Shown piece by piece: positions 16,973 through 25,279 of a stretch of 64,000 bases of DNA (its first letter is position 1; each line of letters begins with the position of its first letter). The position numbers were made by a program, and so were the translations under genes. Source of the DNA: Parasegetibacter sp. NRK P23 (GTDB taxonomy: Bacteria > Bacteroidota > Bacteroidia > Chitinophagales > Chitinophagaceae); assembly GCF_023721715.1 (NCBI RefSeq), contig NZ_JAMDLG010000001.1:1713784-1777783 (forward strand), read 5' to 3'. Below the pieces are notes generated by a model. It saw only the letters and a program-made list of their open reading frames with translations, had not been told where the DNA came from and made no database searches.

Positions 16973-17139
16973 CTTTTTAGCCATGCTTATTTTACTTCCT
17001 TTTACACCGTCTTATTCCATGCAGCATTCACGCCATTATTACCAATACGCAAGAATCACGAACGTAAATTCACCACAGGAATGCGATCTGCAGTCTACTA
17101 ATTAGCATATTGTATGAAAGCATGGGGTAAAACTATTAA
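16973..17139. other. AT-rich spacer without a recognised gene
   Basis: Between the tRNA terminator and the small membrane-protein gene no ORF, hairpin or clear promoter box stands out. Base composition turns AT-rich here and stays so to about 18.9 kb. Confidence 0.4.
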
Positions 17140-17529
17140 GTGTATGTTCAGCTTAACTACGTCTTATTTTTTTACAGAATGCATGATTATTATAAGAGAT
17201 GGGATGGGAATGACACATTTCGGTCTGCAGGCATTGTAACACTTCCCCAGTCTATTCTGATTGGTGGTTCAGCTATGTTAGGCCTGAAACTATACAGCAG
17301 GTATATGCACACGCCATTTTATTCATTTAAAGAATGGAAAGGTGTGTATTTATTTTTCATAATAATAAATTTAGTAATAAATCATTTTTACTATAAAGAT
17401 AAATTCCCCAAATATGAACTGGAGTGGGGAAACGAGTCGCGTAAAGTTCGTCGTATAAAGGTGGTGTTTATAGTTGCCTATATATTCTTATGTATTTCAC
17501 CGCTATTTTTATTTCTTTTAGTTTACTAG
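17140..17529 (+). CDS. Small integral membrane protein, function unknown
   Basis: 129 residues with three or four hydrophobic helices: IVTLPQSILIGGSAMLGLKLYS, GVYLFFIIINLVINHFYY and VFIVAYIFLCISPLFLFLLVY. The opening FFYRMHDYYKRWDGNDTFRSA resembles a group of small Bacteroidota membrane proteins that begin Y-x-F-Y-R and a Lys/Tyr-rich stretch; no function is known to me. The start is a GTG at 17140, chosen because the next ATG (17179) would remove the FFYR part. Base composition is clearly more AT-rich than most neighbours, and long TTA/ATT runs are used, suggesting acquisition from elsewhere. Confidence 0.6.
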   Translation: MYVQLNYVLFFYRMHDYYKRWDGNDTFRSAGIVTLPQSILIGGSAMLGLKLYSRYMHTPFYSFKEWKGVYLFFIIINLVINHFYYKDKFPKYELEWGNESRKVRRIKVVFIVAYIFLCISPLFLFLLVY

Positions 17530-17813
17530 CATTGATATATTTAATACACTTTCAATAATCCACCTGCAATACCAGGTTGAGGGTAGAGAAGTTCACAGGT
17601 TAGGCCTATCTTCCACCTGATGTGTATTAATTCCCGGCCGGGATAGCGGGTGGAAGTTGGCGAAAAAAAGCTGAATAAAGCCATGAACGGTGCAGTGAGT
17701 GACACAACAGCAGTTGAAATTTTACCTGAAGCCGGAAAAATAAAAACCAACTCAGAAGTTTCTGCGCTACCGAAAACTATTTATATTTTTCTGCTACCAA
17801 GTTTAATAATCAC
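17530..17813. other. Intergenic region with possible gene remnants
   Basis: No intact gene recognised. On the minus strand a 69-codon frame (17541-17750) ends IRWKIGLTCELLYPQPGIAGGLLKVY, and on the plus strand a short frame from 17683 ends at 17815; neither resembles a known protein and both may be decayed sequence. An AT-rich stretch TATATTTTTC upstream of 17814 may hold the promoter of the serine hydrolase. Confidence 0.3.
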
Positions 17814-18857
17814 ATGAAAAAGTTCCTGACAACAGTCCTTTTCAGCCTGTCTTTTTTTTCAGCCTTTACTCAGGCAGATACTACATTATTTGACAACAAT
17901 TCCAATATTGAAGCATGGCTGAAACAAAATCATGTGCCGGCTCTTGGCATTGGTGTTATTGAAGATGGTAAACTAAAGCAGGTGAAAGTGTTTGGGGAGA
18001 TCACTAAAGGTATTGCCGCGCCGTACAACACCATCTTCAACGTGGCATCCCTTACCAAACCGGTAACCGCAATTGTGGCGCTGAAGTTGGTCAGTTCTGG
18101 TAAATTGAACCTGGACGAGCCGCTGTATAAATATTGGATCGATCCGGATATTGCAAATGACCCGAGAAGTAAGAAGCTGACCACAAGAATCGTGCTCAGC
18201 CATCAAACTGGTTTTCCCAATTGGCGTTGGATGAATGAGGATAAGAAACTGGGGTTCCAATTTGATCCGGGTACCGGATACCAATATTCCGGAGAGGGAT
18301 TTGAATACCTGAAGAAAGCGTTGGAAAAGAAGTTTCAAAAGTCGTTAACGCAATTGGCAGATGAGCTTATTTTTCGCCCGTTAAAAATGAATGATACTAA
18401 GTTTGTCTGGGATAAAAGTGTTGATACATCAAGATTTGCTATTGGCTACGACCGCAATGGGAATGCTTACAAAACAGTGAAAGGAAAAACCGCCAGCGCA
18501 GCGGATGACTTATTGACGACCATTGAGGATTATGGAAATTTCTTATTAAGTGTACTGCACAGCGAAGGGCTTACAAAAGAGGTGTTTCATGAAATGACAA
18601 CAAATCAGGTTGCCAGTTCTAAGGGAAAACACTTTGGTTTGGGATTCGAAATTTATGATCTGGGCGATGGCGGATATGCTTTATCGCATGGTGGCTCCGA
18701 TGAGGGGGTTCGTACAATTGTATTTCTTTTGCCGAAAACACAAAGAGGGCTTTTGATATTTACCAATTCGGATACTGGGGCTGGGCTTTACGAAAAAATA
18801 GTAAAGCACTATTTAGGTAATGATGGAGAGAAAATATTTGATATTGAGATGAGGTAA
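17814..18857 (+). CDS. Secreted serine hydrolase, class C beta-lactamase fold
   Basis: 347 residues, with a signal peptide MKKFLTTVLFSLSFFSAFTQA. The nucleophile motif SxxK is in NVASLTKPVTAI (about residue 79), the second motif (Tyr-x-Asn position) reads YQYSGEGFEYL and the third SHGGSDEG. These are the class C beta-lactamase/DD-peptidase/esterase motifs. Family members include esterases, D-aminopeptidases and penicillin-binding proteins, so activity against antibiotics should not be assumed; YSG rather than YxN argues for an esterase- or peptidase-like role. The gene is monocistronic, AT-richer than average, and ends at a strong hairpin terminator. Confidence 0.88.
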   Translation: MKKFLTTVLFSLSFFSAFTQADTTLFDNNSNIEAWLKQNHVPALGIGVIEDGKLKQVKVFGEITKGIAAPYNTIFNVASLTKPVTAIVALKLVSSGKLNLDEPLYKYWIDPDIANDPRSKKLTTRIVLSHQTGFPNWRWMNEDKKLGFQFDPGTGYQYSGEGFEYLKKALEKKFQKSLTQLADELIFRPLKMNDTKFVWDKSVDTSRFAIGYDRNGNAYKTVKGKTASAADDLLTTIEDYGNFLLSVLHSEGLTKEVFHEMTTNQVASSKGKHFGLGFEIYDLGDGGYALSHGGSDEGVRTIVFLLPKTQRGLLIFTNSDTGAGLYEKIVKHYLGNDGEKIFDIEMR

Positions 18858-18881
18858 TTACACCAGGTGTTTATCTTCACC

Positions 18882-18920
18882 AAAATGGGCAGACAAGTTG
18901 TATTTGTCTGCCCATTTTTT
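18882..18920 (+). terminator. Terminator between convergent serine hydrolase and SDR genes
   Basis: AAAATGGGCAGACAA pairs with TTGTCTGCCCATTTT around a GTTGTA-type loop and is followed by eight T. It may act in both directions because the stem begins with an A-run. Confidence 0.85.
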
Positions 18921-18983
18921 TTGAATCCATTAGAGCTGTGGTAAAATGGAATGAACGCTTAATTCGCTTTAACGCATAACTAA

Positions 18984-19736
18984 TTAAATGGCCGTGTAGC
19001 CCCCATCCACAAGATAATATGCCCCGGTCATAAAAGACGCCTTACCGGAACTCAGGAACAACACCAGTTCCGCCACTTCTTCCGGGCGGCCCAATCTCCC
19101 GATGGGGTGTTTGGCCACGATCGCTTCAAGTTGTTCCTTGTTCAGGTGGTTGGTGAGCAACGGCGTTTCAATATAAGCCGGACCTACGGCGTTACAACGG
19201 ATGTTCTTCTGCGCATATTCAGCGCCGATATTTTTTGTAAGCCCTACCACCGCGTGTTTGGTAGCCGTATATGCCGGAGAGTAAGGCGCGGCTACGGTTC
19301 CGTGTATGGAGGCGATGTTTACGATAGCGCCGCCGCCATTCTTTTCCATCGCCAGGAGTTGGTATTTGCAGCCATAAAAAACACCGTTGAGGTTCAGGCT
19401 CACCACTTTCTCCCAGTCGGCTGCCGTATAGTCTCCGGAAGGCGCGGCCGCTCCGCCGATACCAGCGTTGTTGCAGGCGATATCCAGCTTTCCATATACT
19501 TCCAGGGCTTTGTCTACCAAAGCCTTATTGCCTTCTTCTGAAGCGGCGTCGGCCTTAAAAAATATGGCTTTCCCATCCAGGTCCTGTATCTCTTTTACCG
19601 TTTCCGCTCCGCCCTGTTCATTGATATCGGAAACCACTACCGATGCGCCTTCTTTGGCATACGCCAGCGCCACGGCTTTCCCTATACCTGATCCTGCTCC
19701 CGTTACAATCGCGACTTTTCCTTTCAGTAATTCCAT
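18984..19736 (-). CDS. SDR family oxidoreductase (FabG-like)
   Basis: 250 residues, classical short-chain dehydrogenase. The cofactor motif is TGAGSGIG (residues 12-19), followed by DIN at the end of beta-2 (Asp favours NAD), NNAG near 90, catalytic Ser in NIASIHG, and Tyr/Lys in YTATKHAVVG. The C-terminus RLGRPEEVAELVLFLSSGKASFMTGAYYLVDGGYTAI is typical of glucose-1-dehydrogenase/FabG-like enzymes. Substrate unknown. It is cytosolic and stands alone between a terminator and a lipoprotein gene. Confidence 0.92.
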   Translation of the reverse strand: MELLKGKVAIVTGAGSGIGKAVALAYAKEGASVVVSDINEQGGAETVKEIQDLDGKAIFFKADAASEEGNKALVDKALEVYGKLDIACNNAGIGGAAAPSGDYTAADWEKVVSLNLNGVFYGCKYQLLAMEKNGGGAIVNIASIHGTVAAPYSPAYTATKHAVVGLTKNIGAEYAQKNIRCNAVGPAYIETPLLTNHLNKEQLEAIVAKHPIGRLGRPEEVAELVLFLSSGKASFMTGAYYLVDGGYTAI

Positions 19737-19835
19737 TGTGTCAGATTTTAGTGAATGAATATTACTTTCCTAACACGGTTCAGGGCACAAAGGTTGACTG
19801 GGAAACGAATTGTTCATGAAACGTTTCTTCAATGC

Positions 19836-20342
19836 CTATGGTACATCAATCATTCTGATCTTCACTTTGTTTTCTATCGCGCCATTTCCGTATTTATCCG
19901 TGAACACCACGGTTACATCGTATGTTTCTTCCCATTGCATGGGCGAACCGGTATTCACGGTGCAGGAGAGAAAATTGGTTTGCTCTTTGTCGAACAGGTC
20001 CTGCCCTTTAAACAGGTCCGGTTCCGAAAGCAGGGTTTTCCCATTTTTATCCTGGATGAGCAATGAACAACCTACACTTACTTTGCCGTCTTTCTCTTTT
20101 AGCCCTTTTACATTTTCGTTGCGGATGATAAAGCTTTCGCCCAGCGGAATATCCACATGGTTGATTTCCTCTTCATTCATGAAAATTTTTGTACCGCTCA
20201 CTTCCAGGTTTTTGTAAGTGGTGAGCATGCCGGTATTGGCGTTTTTTGAAAAGCCTGAACTTTCCATGTTGCAGGCGAGGAAAAGCAGGGCAGGGAAAAG
20301 TAGAAAAAGCAGTTGGAAACGGGTGAAGTTGCGCTGGTTCAT
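19836..20342 (-). CDS. Putative lipoprotein, function unknown
   Basis: 168 residues beginning with a lipoprotein signal peptide FQLLFLLFPALLFLAC, Cys in a good lipobox (LFLAC). The rest is beta-rich (YKNLEVSGTKIFMNEEEINHVDIPLGESFIIRNENVKGL; ETYDVTVVFTDKYGNGAIENKVKIRMIDVP), which suggests an immunoglobulin-like or beta-sandwich domain. I do not recognise the family. It is transcribed alone toward the SDR gene, with about 100 nt between them. Confidence 0.7.
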   Translation of the reverse strand: MNQRNFTRFQLLFLLFPALLFLACNMESSGFSKNANTGMLTTYKNLEVSGTKIFMNEEEINHVDIPLGESFIIRNENVKGLKEKDGKVSVGCSLLIQDKNGKTLLSEPDLFKGQDLFDKEQTNFLSCTVNTGSPMQWEETYDVTVVFTDKYGNGAIENKVKIRMIDVP

Positions 20343-20481
20343 ATTGAAGGTTTAAGGTGAAAATGGTCTGTGAATTTCCACAATTTTACGGAGTGACGCA
20401 AAAAGAATTCAGCTAAAATCTGTAAATTATCGGGGCAACGCATGAGAAAATACCCGGTTGGTTATACACAATACATGAGTT

Positions 20482-20907
20482 ATGACGATGAGCAGCCAGC
20501 AGATCAAATTGGTGAAAAGCACCTGGTTTTTATTCAGGAACATTGACCCGAAGTTGGTGGGAGATGTTTTTTACAGCAAACTCTTTTTTGACTATCCGCA
20601 GCTCCGGCCCATGTTCCCGAAGAAGATGACGGACCAGTATGAAAAACTGATTCAGATGCTGAATACAATCGTAGCGGGCCTGGAAGATATTGAAGCGTTG
20701 GGCACGGCAATTGGAGCTATGGCGGAAAGACATACCGGGTACGGCGTTCGCCCCGAACACTATGATGCGGTAGGGGAAGCGTTGTTGTGGACATTGGAGC
20801 AGGGACTCCGCACCGATTGGAACGAAGCGGTGAAAGATGCCTGGCTCACCTGTTACACCATCCTTGCACAGGCCATGATCAGTGCGGGAAATCCAAAAAT
20901 GGAATAA
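20482..20907 (+). CDS. Single-domain globin
   Basis: 141 residues with the globin fold of bacterial haemoglobin/flavohaemoprotein N-terminal domains: VKSTWFLFRNIDPKLVGDVFYSKLFFDYPQLRPMFP (helices A-C with the FxxxP approach), the proximal His84 in MAERHTGYGV, and EHYDAVGEALLWTLEQGL. The B10/E7 region is FRNIDP...MTDQYEKL, with Gln at the likely E7 position. It probably binds oxygen or nitric oxide through haem; there is no reductase domain. It is a lone cytosolic gene between divergent and convergent neighbours. Start ATG 20482 or 20488 cannot be separated. Confidence 0.88.
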   Translation: MTMSSQQIKLVKSTWFLFRNIDPKLVGDVFYSKLFFDYPQLRPMFPKKMTDQYEKLIQMLNTIVAGLEDIEALGTAIGAMAERHTGYGVRPEHYDAVGEALLWTLEQGLRTDWNEAVKDAWLTCYTILAQAMISAGNPKME

Positions 20908-20915
20908 GCTCCTGC

Positions 20916-22757
20916 TTAATGGAGTTTTCCGTACAATGAACCTCCTTTCGCAAACAACCTGTCAATCTTCTTTTCAACAGAAGCGTCCGTTTCCAGTACC
21001 GGCGCATGGTGCGGCTTGATGCGCGCGTCAATTACCAGTGGTCCTTTGCAGCCCCAGTGTTTGTTTTCGGTAAAAGAAGCGATACCATGGATGTCATGGG
21101 AAGGGTTGCTCCGTGTGAAGGTTACCCAAAGGAAATTCCGGAGACTGGCGGCGGTAAAAGCAGCATCGTCGCACCAAACGATCAGCGGAAGATCCCGGAG
21201 CTCCTCCAGTTGTGCAGACAACTGCGCATTCATCTCTTTCAATTCGCTTTCAGTTTCATTGGGGGTTGCATAAGCTTTAGTTTGAATGGCCACCACGCCG
21301 GGCATGATGAGTTGAACATCCGCAAATCCACGTCCTTCTTTCAGCGGTCGCGGCACTTCTGTACAAAGGGAGCGCACCGGGTCTCCGTAAGCGGCGAAAA
21401 CCACTTTGCTGCCGGTATTCAACCCTGTTCCCGAGTAATCCAGGGTATCAATGGTGGTATGGGTATGAAAATGTACATCCCTTTCCAGGTTGATCCTCTT
21501 TAGTAGAAAAGAGAAGTATTCCGCTATATTGTGCGTGGTCACCTTGTTCGCTTCATCGGCGGTGATGAACAGGAATTTAGCCAGGCTAAGTTGTCCCGTT
21601 CCGAGAATATGGTTGGCGATGGTCAGCAATTCCGCCGGTTGTTTGGCGGGCATGTAAGGCGTATATCTTTCCGAGCCAACGGCGAGCAACAAAGGATGCA
21701 CGCCAGCTGCATCCACGGCGTGTACTTCTTTTACGCCCGGAATTTCGCTGGGAATAGCGTCTCCGGTGATCTCGTGGATCAGCTGGCCGAAGCTGGTATC
21801 TTCCTGCGGTGGTCTTCCCACTACGGTAAAGGGCCAGATGGCGTTTTTACGGGCGAATACCTTGTGCACGCGCATCAGGGGAAAAGAATGTTTCAGACTA
21901 TAATACCCCAGGTGGTCGCCAAAAGGACCTTCAGGTTTGTTTTCTCCGGGATAAACTGCTCCGGTGATCACGAAATCGGCATCGGTACTGATGCAGAACC
22001 CGTCCTGGTAAGTATAACGGAACCTTCTTCCGCCGAGCACGCCGGCAAAAGTCATTTCACTGATCCCTTCGGGCAGGGGCATCACGGCCGAAACGGTGTG
22101 GGAGGGAGGACCTCCGGCGAATACACTCACCTTCAGCGGCATTCCTTTTTTATTGGCTTTCGTTTGGTGAACGCCTATGCCACGGTGCAACTGGTAGTGC
22201 AAACCGATTTCCCGGTCAGGCGCGTAGTCGTTCCCTGAAAGCTGTATCCGGTACATGCCCAGGTTGGATTTCATGATACCGGGCTGGTCAGGATCTTCGG
22301 TATACACTTGCGGAAGGGTCACGAAAGCGCCGCCATCCATGGGCCAGTGCTGAATTTGTGGAATATCGGATATATTGATTTCCTCGTGCAATACAGGTTT
22401 GGAGATGGGGTTCTTCAGTGGAAGCGCCCGGAAGGCTGCCAAACCGGCTCCGAGGTTACTGAAAGGCTTTTTCAACGCCTGCATGGGGTCGTTCTTCAGT
22501 GCGATCAGTTGCTGAACACCCGCAAGGGTATCCCTGAAAATGAACCGGCTCCGTTCCAGGGTACCGAAAATATTAGAGGCCGCCCGGAACCTGCTGCCTT
22601 TTACGCGTTCGAACAAGAGGGCGGGGCCGCCGGCTTCATATACACGCAGATGGATAGCCGCCATTTCAAGATGCGGATCCACTTCTTCTTTTATCCTAAC
22701 CAGTTGATTGTTCCTTTCCAGGTCGAGCAGACACTCCTCCATTGATCGGTACGCCAT
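20916..22757 (-). CDS. UbiD family decarboxylase
   Basis: 613 residues, full length for UbiD. Seen: YRSMEECLLDLERNNQLVRIKEEVDPHLEMAAI at the N-terminus; VYTEDPDQPGIMKSNLGMYRIQL; EIGLHYQLHRGIGVH; GGPPSHTVSAVMPLPEGISE; GENKPEGPFGDHLGYY with the conserved Glu-rich prFMN/Mn site; and TSFGQLIHEITGDAIPSEIPGV. UbiD enzymes decarboxylate aromatic or unsaturated acids using prenylated FMN made by UbiX (not in this window). In Bacteroidota the usual role is in quinone biosynthesis. ATG 22757 is chosen because the extra N-terminus of a longer frame covers the -7 box. Confidence 0.92.
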   Translation of the reverse strand: MAYRSMEECLLDLERNNQLVRIKEEVDPHLEMAAIHLRVYEAGGPALLFERVKGSRFRAASNIFGTLERSRFIFRDTLAGVQQLIALKNDPMQALKKPFSNLGAGLAAFRALPLKNPISKPVLHEEINISDIPQIQHWPMDGGAFVTLPQVYTEDPDQPGIMKSNLGMYRIQLSGNDYAPDREIGLHYQLHRGIGVHQTKANKKGMPLKVSVFAGGPPSHTVSAVMPLPEGISEMTFAGVLGGRRFRYTYQDGFCISTDADFVITGAVYPGENKPEGPFGDHLGYYSLKHSFPLMRVHKVFARKNAIWPFTVVGRPPQEDTSFGQLIHEITGDAIPSEIPGVKEVHAVDAAGVHPLLLAVGSERYTPYMPAKQPAELLTIANHILGTGQLSLAKFLFITADEANKVTTHNIAEYFSFLLKRINLERDVHFHTHTTIDTLDYSGTGLNTGSKVVFAAYGDPVRSLCTEVPRPLKEGRGFADVQLIMPGVVAIQTKAYATPNETESELKEMNAQLSAQLEELRDLPLIVWCDDAAFTAASLRNFLWVTFTRSNPSHDIHGIASFTENKHWGCKGPLVIDARIKPHHAPVLETDASVEKKIDRLFAKGGSLYGKLH

Positions 22758-22775
22758 GACTAATGTTTTGTGGGG

Positions 22776-22783
22776 CAAAGATA
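22776..22783 (-). promoter_or_regulatory. -7 box TATCTTTG for the ubiD-like gene
   Basis: Minus strand reads TATCTTTGCCCC, an exact TAnnTTTG, 19 nt before the ATG at 22757. It decides against a start further upstream. Confidence 0.5.
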
Positions 22784-22860
22784 GAACACATACGGGGAGA
22801 AATAGTTTTGAACGGCTTCGCCGCATTGGCTAATATTGTGTTCCCGAAAACCTTCCGTTT

Positions 22861-24528
22861 ATGATGAAGCTGTGTGCCGCGTGTTTGCTGGCTTTTGCAT
22901 TTACCCTGTTTTTTTCTCCCGCTTTCACCCAGGATAAAACCCTGTACGATTCCGCTAAAAAACTATTGCCCAACCAGGCCGTAGAGGCCGAAAAGCTGGC
23001 TTTGGAATTTCTCCGGCAGTCCAGGGAAAAGAACGTGGATTCCAGCCTGGCCAGGGGCCACTATTTGTTGGGCACCATTAATTACTACCTGGGACACTAT
23101 TATATATCAGTAGACTACTTCCAAAAGGCGTTGAAGTCTGACTTCCTGCAAAAAGACCTGAAACTGGCCGAATCCTGCTGGAACAATATCGGCGCATCTT
23201 CGGATAAACTGAATCTTCTCCCACAGGCGTTGTCTGCTTACCAGGAGTCGCTAAAGCTTGCGGAACAGCGGAAAGACAGCACCGGCATCGCTGAAACATG
23301 GATCAATATCGGGTTGCTGGCAGGAAGGGTAAAGAATTACAAGGAAGCGGATGCCACTACCCGGCGTGCATTGGCCTATTTCACTGGTAAAAAGGACACG
23401 CTCAATATTGCATTGTGTTTCCAGAACCTCTCTGTTTTTTATGCTGAACAGGGCAGTTACGATTCAGCCTATAAGTACAACGTGTTAAGCCTGCAACTGT
23501 ACCAGGCTATTGGTGATGTATATGGCGAAACCGTATTAACCAATAATCTTGGCGTAAGGTATTCGGATAAAAAGCAATACGATCTTGCTATCGCCACGCA
23601 GGAGAAAGCGCTCCGTATGGCAAGGGAATTAGGTATGATTGGTTTTGAAGGAACCATTTTTATGAACATGGGCGAAAATTACCTGGCCCTGAAAAACTAT
23701 CCCGAAGCAGAAAAGAACTTCAAAATGGCCTTCCTGATGAGTGATTCCGCGCAAACCAGGGATAATTATGAACGATTGTACTGGCTCATGACCGATCTCT
23801 ACGCTCAGCAAGGCAACTACCAGCAGTATAGAAAATGGGCGGCCCAATTCCAGGATTTCCTGGAGAAAGAAGCGGAAGCTGGGGCGCTTGCACGCTACGA
23901 CGAATTGAAGAACCTCTACGAACTGGAGAAAAAAGAGGCGCAGATCCTGGCCCAGTCTGAAAAACTGCGGCAACGCAGGAACCAGCTGCTGCTGATGGGG
24001 GGCGCGATCTTGCTTATCTGCGGAGCGCTGGTGTTCATTACTATATTATATGTACGCTCCAAAAAGCTGATGCGTTCGCTTTACCTGAGTAATGTGGCCC
24101 AAACCAGGCAGCCCAGGGTGATAGTCGAAACTGTGGCAACCGGACAGCAGGAAAAGGAGGGCAGAAGTCAGCACGCGGAACTTTTCGCCCGTATCGAAGA
24201 AAGAATGGCCGAAGAAAAATTGTTCCGTCGCCCCAACCTCACCATCGCCGACCTGAGTGCCGCGCTTGGCAGCAACGACAAATACATCTCGCAGGCCATC
24301 AACTCCCTGAGTGGGAAAAACTTCTCCGGCTTCCTCAACGACTACCGGATCAATGAAGCCAAAAGGCTGATGCTTTCAGGCCAGGAACTTACTTTAAAAC
24401 AGATCGCGGCCGACTGCGGGTTCAGCAACCCGTCCACTTTTTACCGCCAGTTTAAAGACCTGACCGGGTTAACGCCTTCCAGTTTTTATGAAATGTGCCG
24501 GGAGGGCGTACAGCATCAGGAGGTGTAA
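22861..24528 (+). CDS. TPR membrane protein with cytoplasmic AraC-type DNA-binding domain
   Basis: 555 residues. A signal peptide (LCAACLLAFAFTLFFSPAFT) is followed by periplasmic tetratricopeptide repeats (about 30-345; repeats such as AESCWNNIGASSDKLNLLPQALSAYQESLKLA and ALCFQNLSVFYAEQGSYDSAYKYNVLSLQLY). A transmembrane helix lies at about 375-397 (LLLMGGAILLICGALVFITILYV) and an AraC helix-turn-helix pair at about 450-545 (LTIADLSAALGSNDKYISQAINSLSGKNFSGFLNDYRI and LKQIAADCGFSNPSTFYRQFKDLTGLTPSSFY). This one-component sensor-regulator layout is typical of Bacteroidota. The signal sensed and the target genes are unknown; the sorting-domain-like gene 200 nt downstream is the nearest candidate. 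Confidence 0.88.
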   Translation: MMKLCAACLLAFAFTLFFSPAFTQDKTLYDSAKKLLPNQAVEAEKLALEFLRQSREKNVDSSLARGHYLLGTINYYLGHYYISVDYFQKALKSDFLQKDLKLAESCWNNIGASSDKLNLLPQALSAYQESLKLAEQRKDSTGIAETWINIGLLAGRVKNYKEADATTRRALAYFTGKKDTLNIALCFQNLSVFYAEQGSYDSAYKYNVLSLQLYQAIGDVYGETVLTNNLGVRYSDKKQYDLAIATQEKALRMARELGMIGFEGTIFMNMGENYLALKNYPEAEKNFKMAFLMSDSAQTRDNYERLYWLMTDLYAQQGNYQQYRKWAAQFQDFLEKEAEAGALARYDELKNLYELEKKEAQILAQSEKLRQRRNQLLLMGGAILLICGALVFITILYVRSKKLMRSLYLSNVAQTRQPRVIVETVATGQQEKEGRSQHAELFARIEERMAEEKLFRRPNLTIADLSAALGSNDKYISQAINSLSGKNFSGFLNDYRINEAKRLMLSGQELTLKQIAADCGFSNPSTFYRQFKDLTGLTPSSFYEMCREGVQHQEV

Positions 24529-24649
24529 ATTCATCCATAACCATTTCAAAACACGGAATTTATAGTTTTATATGGCTATTTTCCCTGTTTTGAGAGTTCA
24601 AATTCAGGAATTGAGAGAACCCCGTTTAAAGAAAAAAGGATAGGGCACT

Positions 24650-24657
24650 TAGTTTTG
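24650..24657 (+). promoter_or_regulatory. -7 box TAGTTTTG upstream of the sorting-domain-like gene
   Basis: Exact TAnnTTTG with the ATG at 24727 about 70 nt downstream. It indicates a separate transcript from the TPR regulator gene and makes the TTG at 24655 impossible as a start. Confidence 0.4.
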
Positions 24658-24726
24658 AAGGGCATCCATTTACCCCGGATACACCCCAATTCGAAACCGC
24701 CTCCCAAGGCTTTACCCTTCCCGATC

Positions 24727-25035
24727 ATGTACAACGGCACCAACTGGTTAAGTTATTTCAACCGTAGTTCTTCCATCCCTTCAGATGATGTGTACCTTTC
24801 TGATAACCATCCGCAGCTTATCGTGAAAGACATGCTGGAGGTAGATGCCGAAAGGTATGGTATAATAGAAAGAGTTTATGTGTACAATTCTCAGGGCGAT
24901 ATCCTGTTGGAGCAGGAGTGCGAAGAAGAACTTCTTTGCAAAATGGATGTATCGGCCTTGCCAGCAGGAATCTATAACCTTGCGGTGATGCAGCGAAAAG
25001 GTGGCATTAAGAGCCGTAGGTTTTTGAAAGAGTAG
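24727..25035 (+). CDS. Small protein resembling a type IX secretion C-terminal sorting domain
   Basis: 102 residues. The C-terminal two thirds (RVYVYNSQGDILLEQE...MDVSALPAGIYNLAVMQRKGGIKSRRFLKE) has the strand pattern and the 'DVSxLPAGIY' and terminal 'KxRRFLK' marks of the T9SS type A sorting domain (Por_Secre_tail). Such domains normally form the end of a large exported protein. Here the preceding 30 residues (MYNGTNWLSYFNRSSSIPSDD) contain no signal peptide and no cargo, so the protein would stay in the cytoplasm. It could be a decayed fragment, a domesticated domain, or a coincidental beta-sandwich. ATG 24727 is the first ATG after the -7 box. Confidence 0.55.
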   Translation: MYNGTNWLSYFNRSSSIPSDDVYLSDNHPQLIVKDMLEVDAERYGIIERVYVYNSQGDILLEQECEEELLCKMDVSALPAGIYNLAVMQRKGGIKSRRFLKE

Positions 25036-25042
25036 TTTTTCA

Positions 25043-25187
25043 CGCAACGACACAACGGCGCAACGGCGTACTGCTTCGTTCTTCCCAGCCTCCAGGGCGC
25101 AGAGCATCTAATGAAATCAACACAACCTGCCAGCATTTCCTTAGCAAAAATTAAATCAGCATCCCGTTGCGCCGTAGCGTCGTAGCG
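25043..25187. repeat. Long inverted repeat with 8-base periodic arms
   Basis: The left arm 25043-25066 and the reverse complement of the right arm 25164-25187 match at 21 of 24 positions. Read on the minus strand, the left arm is a run of near-identical 8-mers (CGTTGCGC, CGTTGTGT, CGTTGCGT) and the right arm on the plus strand is CGTTGCGC, CGTAGCGT, CGTAGCGA. The 97 bases between hold no ORF. This looks like a REP- or MITE-like intergenic element; similar CGTTGCGT strings are known to me from other Bacteroidota intergenic regions, but copy number cannot be judged here. Confidence 0.6.
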
Positions 25188-25208
25188 AGGAAATAAATAA
25201 ATATTAAA

Positions 25209-25250
25209 AAGAAATAAAAAAAGCCGGAAGCAATTTTCACTGCTTCCGGC
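25209..25250 (-). terminator. Terminator of the small leftward gene at 25280-25489
   Basis: GCCGGAAGCA (25223-25232) pairs with TGCTTCCGGC (25241-25250) around an 8-base loop. On the minus strand the stem is followed by TTTTTTTATTTC. It lies 29 nt after the stop codon at 25280. Confidence 0.85.
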
Positions 25251-25279
25251 TCCCGCCCGGAAAAGAGGTGGCACTTCAA

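Noticed and set aside
16820-17139. Prophage or integrative element attached to tRNA-Ser
   Set aside because: No integrase, no duplicated tRNA 3' end and no phage genes were found; only a change of base composition is visible.
21531-22238. 235-codon plus-strand frame inside the UbiD-like gene
   Set aside because: Antisense to an enzyme with clear UbiD motifs and with no recognisable domain of its own.
24655-24726. TTG start at 24655 for the sorting-domain-like gene
   Set aside because: The codon lies within the -7 box TAGTTTTG, so it cannot be in the transcript from that promoter; the ATG at 24727 is preferred.
25043-25187. CRISPR array, suggested by the repeated 8-mers
   Set aside because: The units are contiguous, without spacers, and inverted; they form a palindrome, not a repeat-spacer array. 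No cas gene is in the window.
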